DNA from: Petropleomorpha daqingensis
GTDB lineage: Bacteria; Actinomycetota; Actinomycetes; Mycobacteriales; Geodermatophilaceae
Length of the DNA stretch: 64,000 nucleotides
Direction: 5' to 3'
Assembly (NCBI RefSeq): GCF_013408985.1
Contig: NZ_JACBZT010000001.1
Span: 2,666,001-2,730,000, forward strand
Shown: one piece after another, positions 32,954-42,790 of the stretch
How the letters are laid out: every line of letters begins with the position of its first letter
Numbering within the stretch: the first letter of the stretch is position 1
Position numbers and translations under genes: made by a program
Notes under the pieces: generated by a model
Told to the model about the DNA's origin: nothing
The model's database searches: none
The model's input: the letters and a program-made list of their open reading frames with translations, nothing else

Positions 32954-33859
32954 ATGATGAGGATCACCCAGCGCGCCATCGTCCAGAACAGCCTGCAGGG
33001 GCTGAACTCGAACCTCGCGGCGTACAACCGGCTCCAGCAGCAGCTGACCTCGGGCAAGACGATCAGCCGGCCCTCGGACTCGCCGACCGGGACGAACACC
33101 TCGCTGATCACCCGGCAGGCGATGTCGGGCAACGCCCAGTACGCCCGCAACATCTCCGACGGGCAGACGTTCCTCGACGCCACCGACTCGTCGATCCAGG
33201 ACATGCTCAGCCAGCTCGCCCGGGTGCGGGACCTCACCGTGCAGGCGCTCAACGGCGGCGCGCAGTCGGAGGCGTCGCAGCAGGCCATCGCCACGGAGGT
33301 CGCCGGCATCCGGCAGAGCCTGCTCGGGCAGGCCAACCAGGTCGTGCAGGGCCGGCCGCTCTTCGGCGGCGTGACCGCCGGGAGCAAGGCCTACGACGAC
33401 AGCGGCGCGTACGTCGGCGTGGGCGGGACCGGCGGAGTCGCCGTCCAGCCGCTGACCCGTCGCGTGTCCGACGTCGAGACCATCCGAGTCGACATGACCG
33501 GCCCCGAGGCGTTCGGCGACCCGGCGTCGGGCAAGGACCTGTTCTCGGTCATCAACTCGGTCGTCGCCAACGTCGCCGACACCACCGCGCTGACCGACGA
33601 CCTCAAGGACCTCGACACCGTCCGGGACGGCCTGCTCGCCGCCGCCGCCGACATCGGCACCCGGTCGTCGCGCATGCAGACAGCGGGGACGGTCAACACG
33701 GGCCAGGCGCTGAGCCTGAAGACCACCTTGAGCGACACCGAGGACGTCGACCTGCCGAAGACGATCATGGAAATGCAGATGCAGCAGAACGGCTACCAGG
33801 CGGCTCTGCAGGCCACGGCGAAGGTGATCCAGCCGACCCTGCTCGACTTCCTCAAGTGA
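32954..33859 (+). CDS. flgL: Hook-filament junction protein FlgL (HAP3)
   Basis: FlgL is the flagellin-like second junction protein. The 301-residue product has the family start MRITQRAIVQNSLQGLNSNL and LQQQLTSGKTISRPSDSPTG, helix IQDMLSQLARVRDLTVQALN, and the C-terminal motif LPKTIMEMQMQQNGYQAALQ. It lies 8 nt after flgK and overlaps fliW by 4 nt. Confidence 0.95.
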   Translation: MMRITQRAIVQNSLQGLNSNLAAYNRLQQQLTSGKTISRPSDSPTGTNTSLITRQAMSGNAQYARNISDGQTFLDATDSSIQDMLSQLARVRDLTVQALNGGAQSEASQQAIATEVAGIRQSLLGQANQVVQGRPLFGGVTAGSKAYDDSGAYVGVGGTGGVAVQPLTRRVSDVETIRVDMTGPEAFGDPASGKDLFSVINSVVANVADTTALTDDLKDLDTVRDGLLAAAADIGTRSSRMQTAGTVNTGQALSLKTTLSDTEDVDLPKTIMEMQMQQNGYQAALQATAKVIQPTLLDFLK

Positions 33860-34260
33860 CCGCCGTCCTGCCCGCATCCGTCGTGGTGCTCGGGCTGGTC
33901 GACCCGCTGCCCGGGTTCCCGAAGCACCGGGACTACGTGCTGGTCGGCGCCGACAACGACGGGCTGGTGTACTGGCTGCAGTCGATGGCTCCCGACGGTC
34001 CGCGGTTCCTGGCCGTGCCCCCGGCCCGCTACTTCCCCGACTACGCCCCGGTCCTGCCCGGGACCGTCTGCGCCGAGCTGGACCTGGAGGACCCGGCCGA
34101 CGCGCAGCTGTACTGCCTGCTGACCGTCCCGAACGGGGACGTCAGCGCCGCGACGGCGAACCTGCGGGCTCCCGTCGTCGTCAACCCCGCCGCCGGACGC
34201 GCCCGCCAGGTCGTGCTCGCCGACGGGACGCATCCGATCCGGCGTCCCCTGCGCCGATAA
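33856..34260 (+). CDS. fliW: Flagellar assembly factor FliW
   Basis: FliW binds flagellin and antagonises CsrA, coupling flagellin export to its translation. The 134-residue beta-rich protein contains DPLPGFPKHRDYVLVGADND, VYWLQSMAPDGPRFLAVPPA and a PDYAPVLPGTV strand, in agreement with the family, plus YCLLTVPNGDVSAATANLRA and APVVVNPAAGRARQVVLAD. The GTG start overlaps the flgL stop, and csrA follows after 73 nt, the arrangement typical of Firmicutes and some actinobacteria. Confidence 0.9.
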   Translation: MTAVLPASVVVLGLVDPLPGFPKHRDYVLVGADNDGLVYWLQSMAPDGPRFLAVPPARYFPDYAPVLPGTVCAELDLEDPADAQLYCLLTVPNGDVSAATANLRAPVVVNPAAGRARQVVLADGTHPIRRPLRR

Positions 34261-34333
34261 CGATGCTGGGCGGCGGAGGCTGAGGCCGGCCGCCCGTGCC
34301 AGGAGGCCACCACAACCCATGGAGGGGTAACAG

Positions 34334-34627
34334 ATGCTCACTCTCACGCGCAGCGTCGGCGAGACGATCCGCATCGGCGACGACATCGAGGTGCACGTCG
34401 TCGAGGTCCGCGGCGGCACGGTGCGGCTGGGGTTCAAGGCCCCCCGCGAGGTGCCCATCCACCGCGAAGAGGTCTACCGCCAGATCGCCGAGGCCAACCT
34501 GCTGGCCGCCCAGGTGACGGCGGACAGCCTCGGCGCGCTGGCCGCGTTCGTGCCCGTCCCGGCGGCGGCGCAGCCCGAGGCCGCTGCCGACGAGGCGGAG
34601 AGCGCCGCGGAGCAGCCGTCGTCCTGA
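34334..34627 (+). CDS. csrA: Translational regulator CsrA
   Basis: CsrA is a dimeric RNA-binding protein that blocks ribosome binding at GGA motifs. The first 60 residues are the canonical fold: MLTLTRSVGETIRIGDDIEV, VRGGTVRLGFKAPREVPIHR and EEVYRQI. Arg44-type and Leu4 positions used for RNA contact are preserved (LTLTR; APREVPIHR). The protein is 97 residues, with an extra Ala/Glu-rich C-terminal tail of about 35 residues absent from typical CsrA (61-75). GGAGGGG precedes the ATG. Flagellin mRNA is the expected target. Confidence 0.95.
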   Translation: MLTLTRSVGETIRIGDDIEVHVVEVRGGTVRLGFKAPREVPIHREEVYRQIAEANLLAAQVTADSLGALAAFVPVPAAAQPEAAADEAESAAEQPSS

Positions 34628-34826
34628 CAGATGTCGCGGGGCGGTTCGGTCAGTTTTGGCACCGTTCGCCAGCGAGTCCTGCCTAGCGGGCTCGTCGCTG
34701 TGCGACACGGGCAAGACCTGCCGAACCAACCCCGTCATAACTGCGTAGGACACGGCATGTTGTGTGCCGCCGATCGGGCTTCCATGAGGCAGATTTCCCC
34801 CAGGCACGAAACAGGGGGCGATCACC

Positions 34827-35264
34827 ATGGAACGCAGTGTTATGAGCGGCACCGCCGCGGTCGACAACGAGACCGTGGTCGTGCACGTGCAACTGCGCCC
34901 GCGGCGCGGCGCGACCCGCAAGTGCCTGGCCGCGCTGGCCGCGCTGGCTGCTGAGCACGAGACGGTCGCCTTCGCGATCAGCGGGGTCAGCAAGGACGAC
35001 CGCGTCGTCCGGCTGACCGTCGGTGTCGAGCTGGGCCCGCGCGCGGCGATCGCCAAGTTCTCGCCGCAGGCCCAGGCCGCCTACGCGTTCGTCAGCGCGC
35101 TGTTCACCGCGCTGTACGACCACATGCCGGTGTACACCGCCGAGCCCAGCGCCGAGGAGCGCACGGCGGCGGCCGCCCTGGTCGAGAGCGCTGCGCGCGG
35201 CGCCGGGCTCGAGTCGGTGCCGGCACCGCGCACGGTCGCTGCGGCCGAGCGCATCTCCGCCTGA
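34827..35264 (+). CDS. Hypothetical protein between csrA and a sigma-like gene
   Basis: The 145-residue protein is not recognised. It has an alpha/beta pattern (ETVVVHVQLRPRRGATRKCL, AEHETVAFAISGVSKDDRVV, RLTVGVELGPRAAIAKF) that could be a small ferredoxin-like fold, then a helix and a disordered tail. GGGGG lies 8 nt before the ATG. A second ATG five codons on is possible. It precedes the divergent sigma-factor-like gene in the same direction and might be a partner or regulator of it; nothing in the sequence proves this. Confidence 0.7.
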   Translation: MERSVMSGTAAVDNETVVVHVQLRPRRGATRKCLAALAALAAEHETVAFAISGVSKDDRVVRLTVGVELGPRAAIAKFSPQAQAAYAFVSALFTALYDHMPVYTAEPSAEERTAAAALVESAARGAGLESVPAPRTVAAAERISA

Positions 35265-35332
35265 TCCTCGACGTCGAGGCCTCTCCCGCCCTCCGGGCTT
35301 CCCTCTTCTTCCCCGCAGTACCAGGAGTGCCG

Positions 35333-36424
35333 GTGTCCGACCGTCTGCTGTCCCCGTCCCGTCCGTCGTCCGCTGTCCGCGCCCCGCTGGTCTTCGGCGG
35401 CCTCCCCGAGGCCGAAGGCTGGGAGCGCGTGCCGATCACCCCGCGGGACCGTGTCCACTTCCGCGTCGACCGCGACCTGCCCCTCGAGGAGTTCCGGACC
35501 GACGCCCCCGACGGCGTCACCGTCAGCTACGACCAGGGCGACGGCCTCTACCGCGTCGACGGCGCGCCCGGCTCGGCGTCGGTGCTGGCCGACTGGGTGA
35601 AGGCGTGGTGCGCACGGCACGGTGCGAGCACCGTGGGCCTGCGGGCCGAGACCGACGTCCGCCGGCGGAGCCCGCGCGACCTGCCGCCGGCGTTCCTCGC
35701 CGATCTCTGCCGGCACTACGGGCCGGTGAGCCTCAAGCGCCTGCAGCGGAACATGAGCACGATCCGGCTGCACCTGCCCGACCCGGACGACCTGGGCCAG
35801 CAGGTGTACGAGTGGGTGCTCAAGGCGGTCAGCCAGTACGACGAGACCAAGGGCGTGCCCTTCGGCGCGTTCCTGGCCACCCAGCTGTCGAAGTGGGTGC
35901 ACGACCTGGGCCGCAACGCCCACGGCCGCACCGCCGCCGACACCGAGCACAAGCAGCAGAAGGCGATCGCGGCCTTCATCGCCGAGCACCAGCGGCGGCC
36001 CAGCGAGAAGGAGCTGGCCGCGTTCATGGGGCAGAGCGTGGCCACGCTGCGGCGCAACTCGCAGACCGTGGCGACGCTGAACGGGCTGCGCAACCTGCAG
36101 TCGCTGGACGGCGGGCCGGACACCGCCGAGGTGCTGCTCCCGGACTCCTCCGAGGCGCCCGACGAGATCATGGGCGAGGCCGAGCAGACCCTCCTCTCGC
36201 ACGCGCTGACCGCCGCCTGCGCCCCCGACCCCGATGCCCGGCGCGACCAGCGGGCCGGCCAGCCGAACGTGCTGGGCTGGGCGACCTGGTACCTCACGAC
36301 CTGGGGTGGCCGGACCAAGACGCAGCTGTCCAACGAGCTCAACACGTCGGTGCGCAACATGAACGTCTACGCCGACCGCGTGGAGAAGGCGCTCAAGGAC
36401 CGCCTCGCCGAACTGGCCGACTAG
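35333..36424 (+). CDS. Divergent sigma-70-family-like protein with N-terminal extension
   Basis: This 363-residue protein shows a sigma-factor layout. At about residues 150-200 a region-2-like block reads DDLGQQVYEWVLKAVSQYDE, KGVPFGAFLATQLSKWVHDL, GRNAHG. Region-3-like sequence follows (AFIAEHQRRPSEKELAAFMG), and the C-terminus has a region-4-like helix-turn-helix (RTKTQLSNELNTSVRNMNVY). About 140 N-terminal residues of unknown type precede it. The GTG at 35333 has AGGAG five bases upstream. Its place after the late flagellar genes suggests a motility or stress role. The family call is by eye and moderately sure. Confidence 0.65.
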   Translation: MSDRLLSPSRPSSAVRAPLVFGGLPEAEGWERVPITPRDRVHFRVDRDLPLEEFRTDAPDGVTVSYDQGDGLYRVDGAPGSASVLADWVKAWCARHGASTVGLRAETDVRRRSPRDLPPAFLADLCRHYGPVSLKRLQRNMSTIRLHLPDPDDLGQQVYEWVLKAVSQYDETKGVPFGAFLATQLSKWVHDLGRNAHGRTAADTEHKQQKAIAAFIAEHQRRPSEKELAAFMGQSVATLRRNSQTVATLNGLRNLQSLDGGPDTAEVLLPDSSEAPDEIMGEAEQTLLSHALTAACAPDPDARRDQRAGQPNVLGWATWYLTTWGGRTKTQLSNELNTSVRNMNVYADRVEKALKDRLAELAD

Positions 36425-36464
36425 CGCTCGGCCAGGAGCCGTTGCGCTGAGGTAGGACGCCGGT

Positions 36465-37733
36465 TCAGCTGGCCAGGGCGTCCTCGGTGATGACGCCCGG
36501 GCGGACGCGCTGCGGGTGGTCGCCGACCGGGACGGTGGCCACCTGCTGCCCGGTCGCGTAGTCGAGGACGGCGACCCGGTCGTCACCGCTGATCGACACC
36601 CAGCACTCGTCGCCGCTCGGCCCGTCGGTGGCCCAGTAGGGCTTGGCGCCGACGTCGAGGATCGAGTACCGGCCCGAGGCGCGGTCGACCAGGGCCGCGT
36701 AGTCGTCCATCGTCCCGGCGACGCACAGCGTCGTCCCGGTGCGGTCGATCGCGATGCCGTGGTGCGCGCTGTCGAGCAGGTACTGCTCGCGCGGCATGCC
36801 GTTCGTCCGGTCCGGCAGCGGGACCACCCGGGTGACCGCGCCGACCGTCGGCTCGCCGGGGTAGGTGACGGTCGGGTCGGGCGCCTGGGTGTCGAACTCG
36901 ACGAAGCCGTGGAAGAACGACACCTGCAGGTAGACGTACCGCTCGTCCGGAGCGATCGCCATCGGCCGGACCGCCGAGCTCATGCCCAGGTAGCCGGCCT
37001 CGGCGAGCTCCTTGCCCATGTCCCACCGCTCGGTGACGGCGAAGGTGGCGTTGTCGACGATCTGGAAGACCCGCTCGCCCTTCTCGGTGTCGTAGGCCAC
37101 GCCGAGCTCCGGGCGGTCGACGGGCGTGTACACGCGGCCGATGCTGGCGTGGAAGATCCGCGAGCCGTCGCGCGTGTAGTTGCTCTCGTGCGGGGTGTCG
37201 CCCGAGGCGAACTCGCGGAGCTTCACCCCGGTGCGCAGGTCGAGCTCGTGCACCTTGTTAGCGGTGGAGTCGCTGACCAGCAGCCGCGTGCCGTCGGGGG
37301 AGACCGCCATGTGGTCGGCGCGGTAGCCCTCCATCGGGAAGCGCCAGACGATCGAGCCGGTGGCCAGGTCGATGCCGACCACGTCGGCGAAGCTGGGCCG
37401 GCTCACCGCGACCAGCGTGCCGTCCGGGGTGGAGAACATGTCGTCGGTGTACTGGTCGTGCCCCTCGCCGACCCCCTGGTTGATCGCCAGGTAGAAGGCG
37501 AGCTTGTCGGGGTGGGTGAGGATCTCGGTCATCCGCGCGTCGCGGTCGGGGATCGTGTCGATCGTCCGCAGCGGCTCGTGGGTGACGGCGTCGACGATGG
37601 TCGCCGTCCCGTCCCAGTTGTTGCCGACGAACATGACGCTGCGCAGAGCTGCGGTCTCCGCCTGCGCGGCGGAGGCGGACAGCACGCCCGCGCCGAGCGC
37701 GGCGGCGAGGGTGAGGACGGCGGTGCGGCGCAT
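36465..37733 (-). CDS. Secreted YVTN/YncE-type beta-propeller protein
   Basis: The 422-residue product has a Sec signal peptide (MRRTAVLTLAAALGAGVLSA, cleavage near AQAE) followed by repeated propeller blades, for example MAVSPDGTRLLVSDSTANKV-HELDL, IAIDRTGTTLCVAGTMDDYA and VAVLDYATGQQVATVPVGDH. Such blades are typical of YVTN/YncE-like proteins and amine-dehydrogenase-like propellers. No catalytic motif is evident. The ATG at 37733 has GGGAGG upstream. The role is unknown; it is likely extracytoplasmic and may bind ligands or peptidoglycan. Confidence 0.8.
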   Translation of the reverse strand: MRRTAVLTLAAALGAGVLSASAAQAETAALRSVMFVGNNWDGTATIVDAVTHEPLRTIDTIPDRDARMTEILTHPDKLAFYLAINQGVGEGHDQYTDDMFSTPDGTLVAVSRPSFADVVGIDLATGSIVWRFPMEGYRADHMAVSPDGTRLLVSDSTANKVHELDLRTGVKLREFASGDTPHESNYTRDGSRIFHASIGRVYTPVDRPELGVAYDTEKGERVFQIVDNATFAVTERWDMGKELAEAGYLGMSSAVRPMAIAPDERYVYLQVSFFHGFVEFDTQAPDPTVTYPGEPTVGAVTRVVPLPDRTNGMPREQYLLDSAHHGIAIDRTGTTLCVAGTMDDYAALVDRASGRYSILDVGAKPYWATDGPSGDECWVSISGDDRVAVLDYATGQQVATVPVGDHPQRVRPGVITEDALAS

Positions 37734-37953
37734 GGAGGTGCCTCCCGGGCGGTGGGGCAGATCCGGCTTTCCCGGGAAGAACGCGCCTCGCCTGCAACAG
37801 TTACGCGCATCCGCCGCGAACGCTGTCGGATTTCGCCCGTGACCCGGGTCCATCGGGCTCTCCCGCTGCCGATATCCAACCCGTGACATCGCGACGGATT
37901 CCCAGCCGCTGCACAGCAGCCGGGCCGCCGCGCCGAACGGGGGAGGGGCACCG

Positions 37954-38298
37954 GTGACCGCCATCTACGCAGGCGACCCGGCGCCCCAGGTCCTCGTACC
38001 GCACTGGCTGACCTCCGCCCAGCGGGACGAGCTCGCCGCGGCGATCCGCGCGGCGATCGACGGGCGACCGGTGCACCCCGTCGCCGCGATCCACCTGCAG
38101 GACGTGCTCACCGAGCTGCACGTCGCCGCCGCGCGCGATGCGGTCTGGCCGGCCTCGGCCGCCCGGGTCCGGATGGCCACCGGCTGGGACGCCGACGTCC
38201 TCCCGGTCCGGCTCTCCGCCGCGGAACTGGCCGGCGTCCTCGCTGTCCCGACGCTGCCGGCGCACCTGCGGGCGGTGCTGTTGGGGGAGCACGCGTGA
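37954..38298 (+). CDS. Hypothetical protein, coupled to the next gene
   Basis: The 114-residue protein is not recognised. It is mostly helical and Ala/Leu-rich, with VLVPHWLTSAQRDELAAAIR and LQDVLTELHVAAARDAVWPA. There is no signal peptide or membrane segment. GGGGAGGGG precedes the GTG start. Its stop overlaps the start of the next gene (GTGA), so the two probably work together. Confidence 0.65.
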   Translation: MTAIYAGDPAPQVLVPHWLTSAQRDELAAAIRAAIDGRPVHPVAAIHLQDVLTELHVAAARDAVWPASAARVRMATGWDADVLPVRLSAAELAGVLAVPTLPAHLRAVLLGEHA

Positions 38299-39059
38299 GG
38301 GACGGCCCCTTCGGGCGCTCCTCGCTGGGCCTGCTGCAGCGGCTGCGGCCCGAGCCGGTCGACGTCGACGACCTGCGCGACGCGATCGACGCGGTGCTGC
38401 CCGACCTCGCCACCGCGCAGCTGCGCATCTCCGTGGTCGACCGCGCCGCGGACGGGCCGGTCGTCGTCCTCGAGGAGGACGAGCGCTACCTGCGCGTGCA
38501 CCTCGCCGATCTCGCCGCGGACATGACCGACGCGGGCGTGCGGGCCACCCCGGAGGCGATCGAGGCGGCGCTGGTCGCCTGGGTCGACCGGCGCCCGGTG
38601 AGCGACGAGGCCGCGGCCATCGCGGGCATCGCCGTGCTCGACTGGGCCGACGCCACGGAGACCCGGATCGGCTGGCGGGTCGTCGTCCGCCGTCGGGACG
38701 TGCTGGTGCCCTGGACTCCCTCGGCCGCCGTCGACCTGCGGCTGCTGCACCGGGTGCGCTCGGCCGCCCTGGGCCGCGCGGACGCCGTGGAGCTGGACCT
38801 GCGGATCGAGGGACCGGTCGGCCTCTGGTCGCACCCGACCGCGCCGCTGCTGGCCACCGCCGGCCTGGTGGCGCCGGAGCGGATGATCGCCCGGACCGCC
38901 GCGGCCGGCCTCGAGCTGGCCGAGATGTCGGTGGTCGTGACGCCGCGCCGTCCGGTCGCCTGCGCCGGGCCCGCCGTGGCCGCGCGGCTCGCGGGCGAGA
39001 CCGGCGAGGCGTGCGTGATCCTGCCCTGGCGCGCCCTCGCCGACCTCCCCTGGACCTGA
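38295..39059 (+). CDS. Hypothetical protein, second gene of a two-gene operon
   Basis: This 254-residue protein is not recognised. Its mixed alpha/beta sequence includes VDVDDLRDAIDAVLPDLATA, VVVLEEDERYLRVHLADLAA and a C-terminal WRALADLPWT. No signal peptide, membrane helix or catalytic motif is visible. It starts with GTG overlapping the stop of the 114-residue partner and ends 6 nt before a double palindrome. Base composition and codon use look like those of its neighbours. Confidence 0.65.
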   Translation: MRDGPFGRSSLGLLQRLRPEPVDVDDLRDAIDAVLPDLATAQLRISVVDRAADGPVVVLEEDERYLRVHLADLAADMTDAGVRATPEAIEAALVAWVDRRPVSDEAAAIAGIAVLDWADATETRIGWRVVVRRRDVLVPWTPSAAVDLRLLHRVRSAALGRADAVELDLRIEGPVGLWSHPTAPLLATAGLVAPERMIARTAAAGLELAEMSVVVTPRRPVACAGPAVAARLAGETGEACVILPWRALADLPWT

Positions 39060-39065
39060 CCTCCC

Positions 39066-39111
39066 GCGCTTTATCGCGATAAAGCACGCGTGCTTTGTCG
39101 CGATAAAGCGC
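39066..39111. terminator. Double palindrome between convergent genes
   Basis: GCTTTATCGCGATAAAGC (39068-39085) is a perfect 18-base palindrome; a second copy with one change lies at 39092-39109, joined by ACGCGT. The two copies can also pair with each other into one 46-base hairpin, with T- and A-rich segments flanking. It sits between convergent genes, fitting a bidirectional terminator, though a protein-binding site is possible. Confidence 0.75.
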
Positions 39112-39119
39112 ACCGAGGC

Positions 39120-41030
39120 TTAGCCGAAGTTGCCGTACTCCCAGTGCCAGGGCTCGGGCTTCTCGGCGCCCGGCTGCGCCCACGGCGGGTTGATGAAGCC
39201 GAACCGCCCGGCGTTGGCCTGCATCCACGTCCACTGCGGGCTGTAGGCGATGTTGATGCCGCCGCAGAGGTCGACGGCCAGCGCCCACCCGTGGTTCGAC
39301 GTCCCCGGCCACGCGGCCAGCCGCGGCTTGGCCCGGTACGCGGCCACCTGGGCGGCGTAGTCGCGGTAGGAGTCGGTGATGCACAGCGGGGTGCCGAACG
39401 CCGCGGCGAAGGCGGCGCTCATCGCCGCGTAGGACGCCGCCGCGTCGCAGCGCAGCCGGTGGCCGGCCACGCCCAGCGGGCACAGGGAGGTCGCCGGGAT
39501 GCGGCCGTTGGCATAGCCACCCCACGCCGGGTTCGCCACCACCGCCGGCGGCAGCGGCGCACCGCAGGCGCCCATGCCGGCGGCCGGGGTCAGCGCCGGG
39601 TTCGGCGTCGACGGCAGGTCCAGGGTCACCCGGACGGCGCGGACGTCGGCCGGCACCGCGCGCACCTCGACGAGGAAGTCCTTGCCGGACGAGCCGACCA
39701 TCTCCCCGTTGCCCAGGTAGATGCCGACGTCGAGCCCGCCGTCGCCGACGACCAGGTCACCGACCTGCAGCTGCTCCACCGGGACGGCGGCGCTCACCGC
39801 CCACTGGTCGGCCGGGCTCACCGGCAGCGCGTACCCGGCCAGCAGCCAGGACGACGAGGTGAAGCCACCGCAGTCGTAGGCGTCCGGACCGGTCGCACCC
39901 GGCACGTAGGGCTTGCCCAGCTGCGACAGCGCGGTGCTCACCGCGGCCACCGTCTCGGAGGAGACCACGGTGACCGGGCTGCTGCCGATGATCGCCCAGG
40001 CCACGCCCGGGATCGGCTGCCCGCTCGCGTCGAGCGCGGGGGAGAAGCCGGCGGGCATGGTCGAGGGATCGGCCAGCTCGGTCGCGGACGGCGGGACGAT
40101 CCCCGCCGAGGCCAGCGAGGACAGGTAGGCCTGCCAGCGCTGCTGCGCGGCGGCGTTGCGGTCCTGCTGCGGACCGGACACGGCCGTGCTCAGCCCGGCG
40201 AGGGTGAGCGTGACGTCGGTGGGCAGGCCGTCGGCCTTCGCGCGCACGGCGGCCAGGGCGTCGGCGGCCCGCGCCTCGGCCACCCGCAGCGCGCCGCGGG
40301 CGATCGCGACGTTCTGCTCGGCGGTGGCCACGGCGTCGGCGGCCCGGTCGGCGCGCACGACGGCGCCCTGCAGCCGCTCGTCGGCGTCGTCGGCCACGGC
40401 CTGCAGGGTCAGGGCGTCGGCGGCGCCGGCCGGGTCGGTGGCGTCCAGGCCCAGCACGGGGAAGCGGCTGGTGGGGGACGCGCGGTACAGGTCGGCGGCC
40501 GAGCTGCCGACGGCGGCTCGCGCGGCGGTGTCGGCCGCGCGGGCGTCGCTCAACGCCTGCTCGGTCGTGGCCAGCTCGGCCGTGCGCTGGGTGACCTGCT
40601 GCTCCATCTGCCGGTAGCGACCGGCGGCGTCGAGCAGCGTGGTCTGCGCGGTGAGGGCCAGCGAGGTCGCGTCGGCCGGCGGGCCGGTCGTCGGCGGGGC
40701 GGCGCCGGAGGGCAGCAGCAGTGCGATCAGGGCCGGCACCGCCAGCACGGGCACGCCGAGCGCGAGCCGCTTGGCCCAGCGCCGGCGGGTGAGCTTCCGC
40801 TGCGCCGCTCGCGCCTCTCGGGCGGCACGGGTCCGCGGCCGCCGGGAGGCGGGCTTCTTGCGGTTGGGCTGCCGGACGACCTGGCGCGGGATCGGGCGGC
40901 CTTCCGCCGCGGCCCGCTCCGCGAGCAGCTGCTGCAGGGCGGCGGCCTCGCGCGCGGTGAGCACGGGACGGCCGGACGCCGGGCGGCCGGAGGCCGTACG
41001 GGTCGACGCGGCCGTGCGTGTTCCGGGCAC
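39120..41030 (-). CDS. Membrane-anchored NlpC/P60-like and VanY-type D,D-carboxypeptidase
   Basis: The 636-residue protein has a basic cytosolic N-terminus, one membrane helix at about 89-107, a coiled-coil Ala-rich segment (about 125-270), an NlpC/P60-like domain (about 365-460) and a C-terminal M15 carboxypeptidase domain (about 512-636). The VanY motifs are intact: ITDSYRDYAAQV, SNHGWALAVDL and EPWHWEY. In the NlpC part the Cys motif DCGGFTSS is kept, but the expected HVGIY reads DVGIYLGNG, so the catalytic His seems lost. GTG at 41030 was chosen (GGGGGA upstream); a TTG at 41084 is the alternative. Confidence 0.85.
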   Translation of the reverse strand: MPGTRTAASTRTASGRPASGRPVLTAREAAALQQLLAERAAAEGRPIPRQVVRQPNRKKPASRRPRTRAAREARAAQRKLTRRRWAKRLALGVPVLAVPALIALLLPSGAAPPTTGPPADATSLALTAQTTLLDAAGRYRQMEQQVTQRTAELATTEQALSDARAADTAARAAVGSSAADLYRASPTSRFPVLGLDATDPAGAADALTLQAVADDADERLQGAVVRADRAADAVATAEQNVAIARGALRVAEARAADALAAVRAKADGLPTDVTLTLAGLSTAVSGPQQDRNAAAQQRWQAYLSSLASAGIVPPSATELADPSTMPAGFSPALDASGQPIPGVAWAIIGSSPVTVVSSETVAAVSTALSQLGKPYVPGATGPDAYDCGGFTSSSWLLAGYALPVSPADQWAVSAAVPVEQLQVGDLVVGDGGLDVGIYLGNGEMVGSSGKDFLVEVRAVPADVRAVRVTLDLPSTPNPALTPAAGMGACGAPLPPAVVANPAWGGYANGRIPATSLCPLGVAGHRLRCDAAASYAAMSAAFAAAFGTPLCITDSYRDYAAQVAAYRAKPRLAAWPGTSNHGWALAVDLCGGINIAYSPQWTWMQANAGRFGFINPPWAQPGAEKPEPWHWEYGNFG

Positions 41031-41188
41031 TGCGTCGTCCCCCGCGGTCTCGTCGGCGATGGCCGGCTCCGTGCGGGTTCGCAACGGAGCGCTAGCCGTC
41101 CATCGACGGGCCGGCGGGGCGGCCGGAGAGGCCGGGGAGGTGCTCTCACCCCATGGGGGGAGGGTGAAATCAGGGGATCGTCACCCGA

Positions 41189-41380
41189 TCAGGGCGCCCA
41201 CCACGCGCCGTGCCGGTGCACGAGGGGGATGCGCAGCTCGCCGCCGTCCTCGGTGGAGACGACGAACTCCAGCTTGGTGATGCGGACCGGCTCGCCGTCG
41301 TCCTCGGGCTCGAGGAGGCTGCCGGTGGCCAGCGGGATCGGGGGCAGCACGAGGACGTCCTCGGCGGGTGGCTCTGCCAT
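41189..41380 (-). CDS. Small hypothetical protein, 63 residues
   Basis: The short acidic protein (MAEPPAEDVLVLPPIPLATG onward, ending HRHGAWWAP) has beta-strand-like segments VRITKLEFVVSTEDGGELRI and no recognised domain. The ATG at 41380 has GGAGGAC four bases upstream, which favours a real gene. It stands alone between the VanY-type gene and gltA; no function can be given. Confidence 0.55.
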   Translation of the reverse strand: MAEPPAEDVLVLPPIPLATGSLLEPEDDGEPVRITKLEFVVSTEDGGELRIPLVHRHGAWWAP

Positions 41381-41457
41381 GGGCGTCCTCCAGGAAGCGT
41401 GGTGCCCCACCCACCGTAGGGGCCCCCGACCAGCGAGGACACCCGGGCGCGGACGTG

Positions 41458-41492
41458 CCGCGGGGCCGGTGTCGACGACACCGGCCCCGCGG
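41458..41492 (-). terminator. 15-bp hairpin after gltA
   Basis: Arms 41458-41472 (CCGCGGGGCCGGTGT) and 41478-41492 are exact complements around a five-base loop. The element is 8 nt beyond the gltA stop. It is a very stable stem without a U-tract and probably ends the sugar-gltA transcript. Confidence 0.75.
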
Positions 41493-41500
41493 GAGAGCGA

Positions 41501-42789
<1,289 letters not shown>

Positions 42790-42790
<1 letters not shown>

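Noticed and set aside
34628-34826. Possible riboswitch (c-di-GMP type) before the small unknown gene
   Set aside because: A few motif-like fragments are present, but no complete conserved secondary structure could be drawn.
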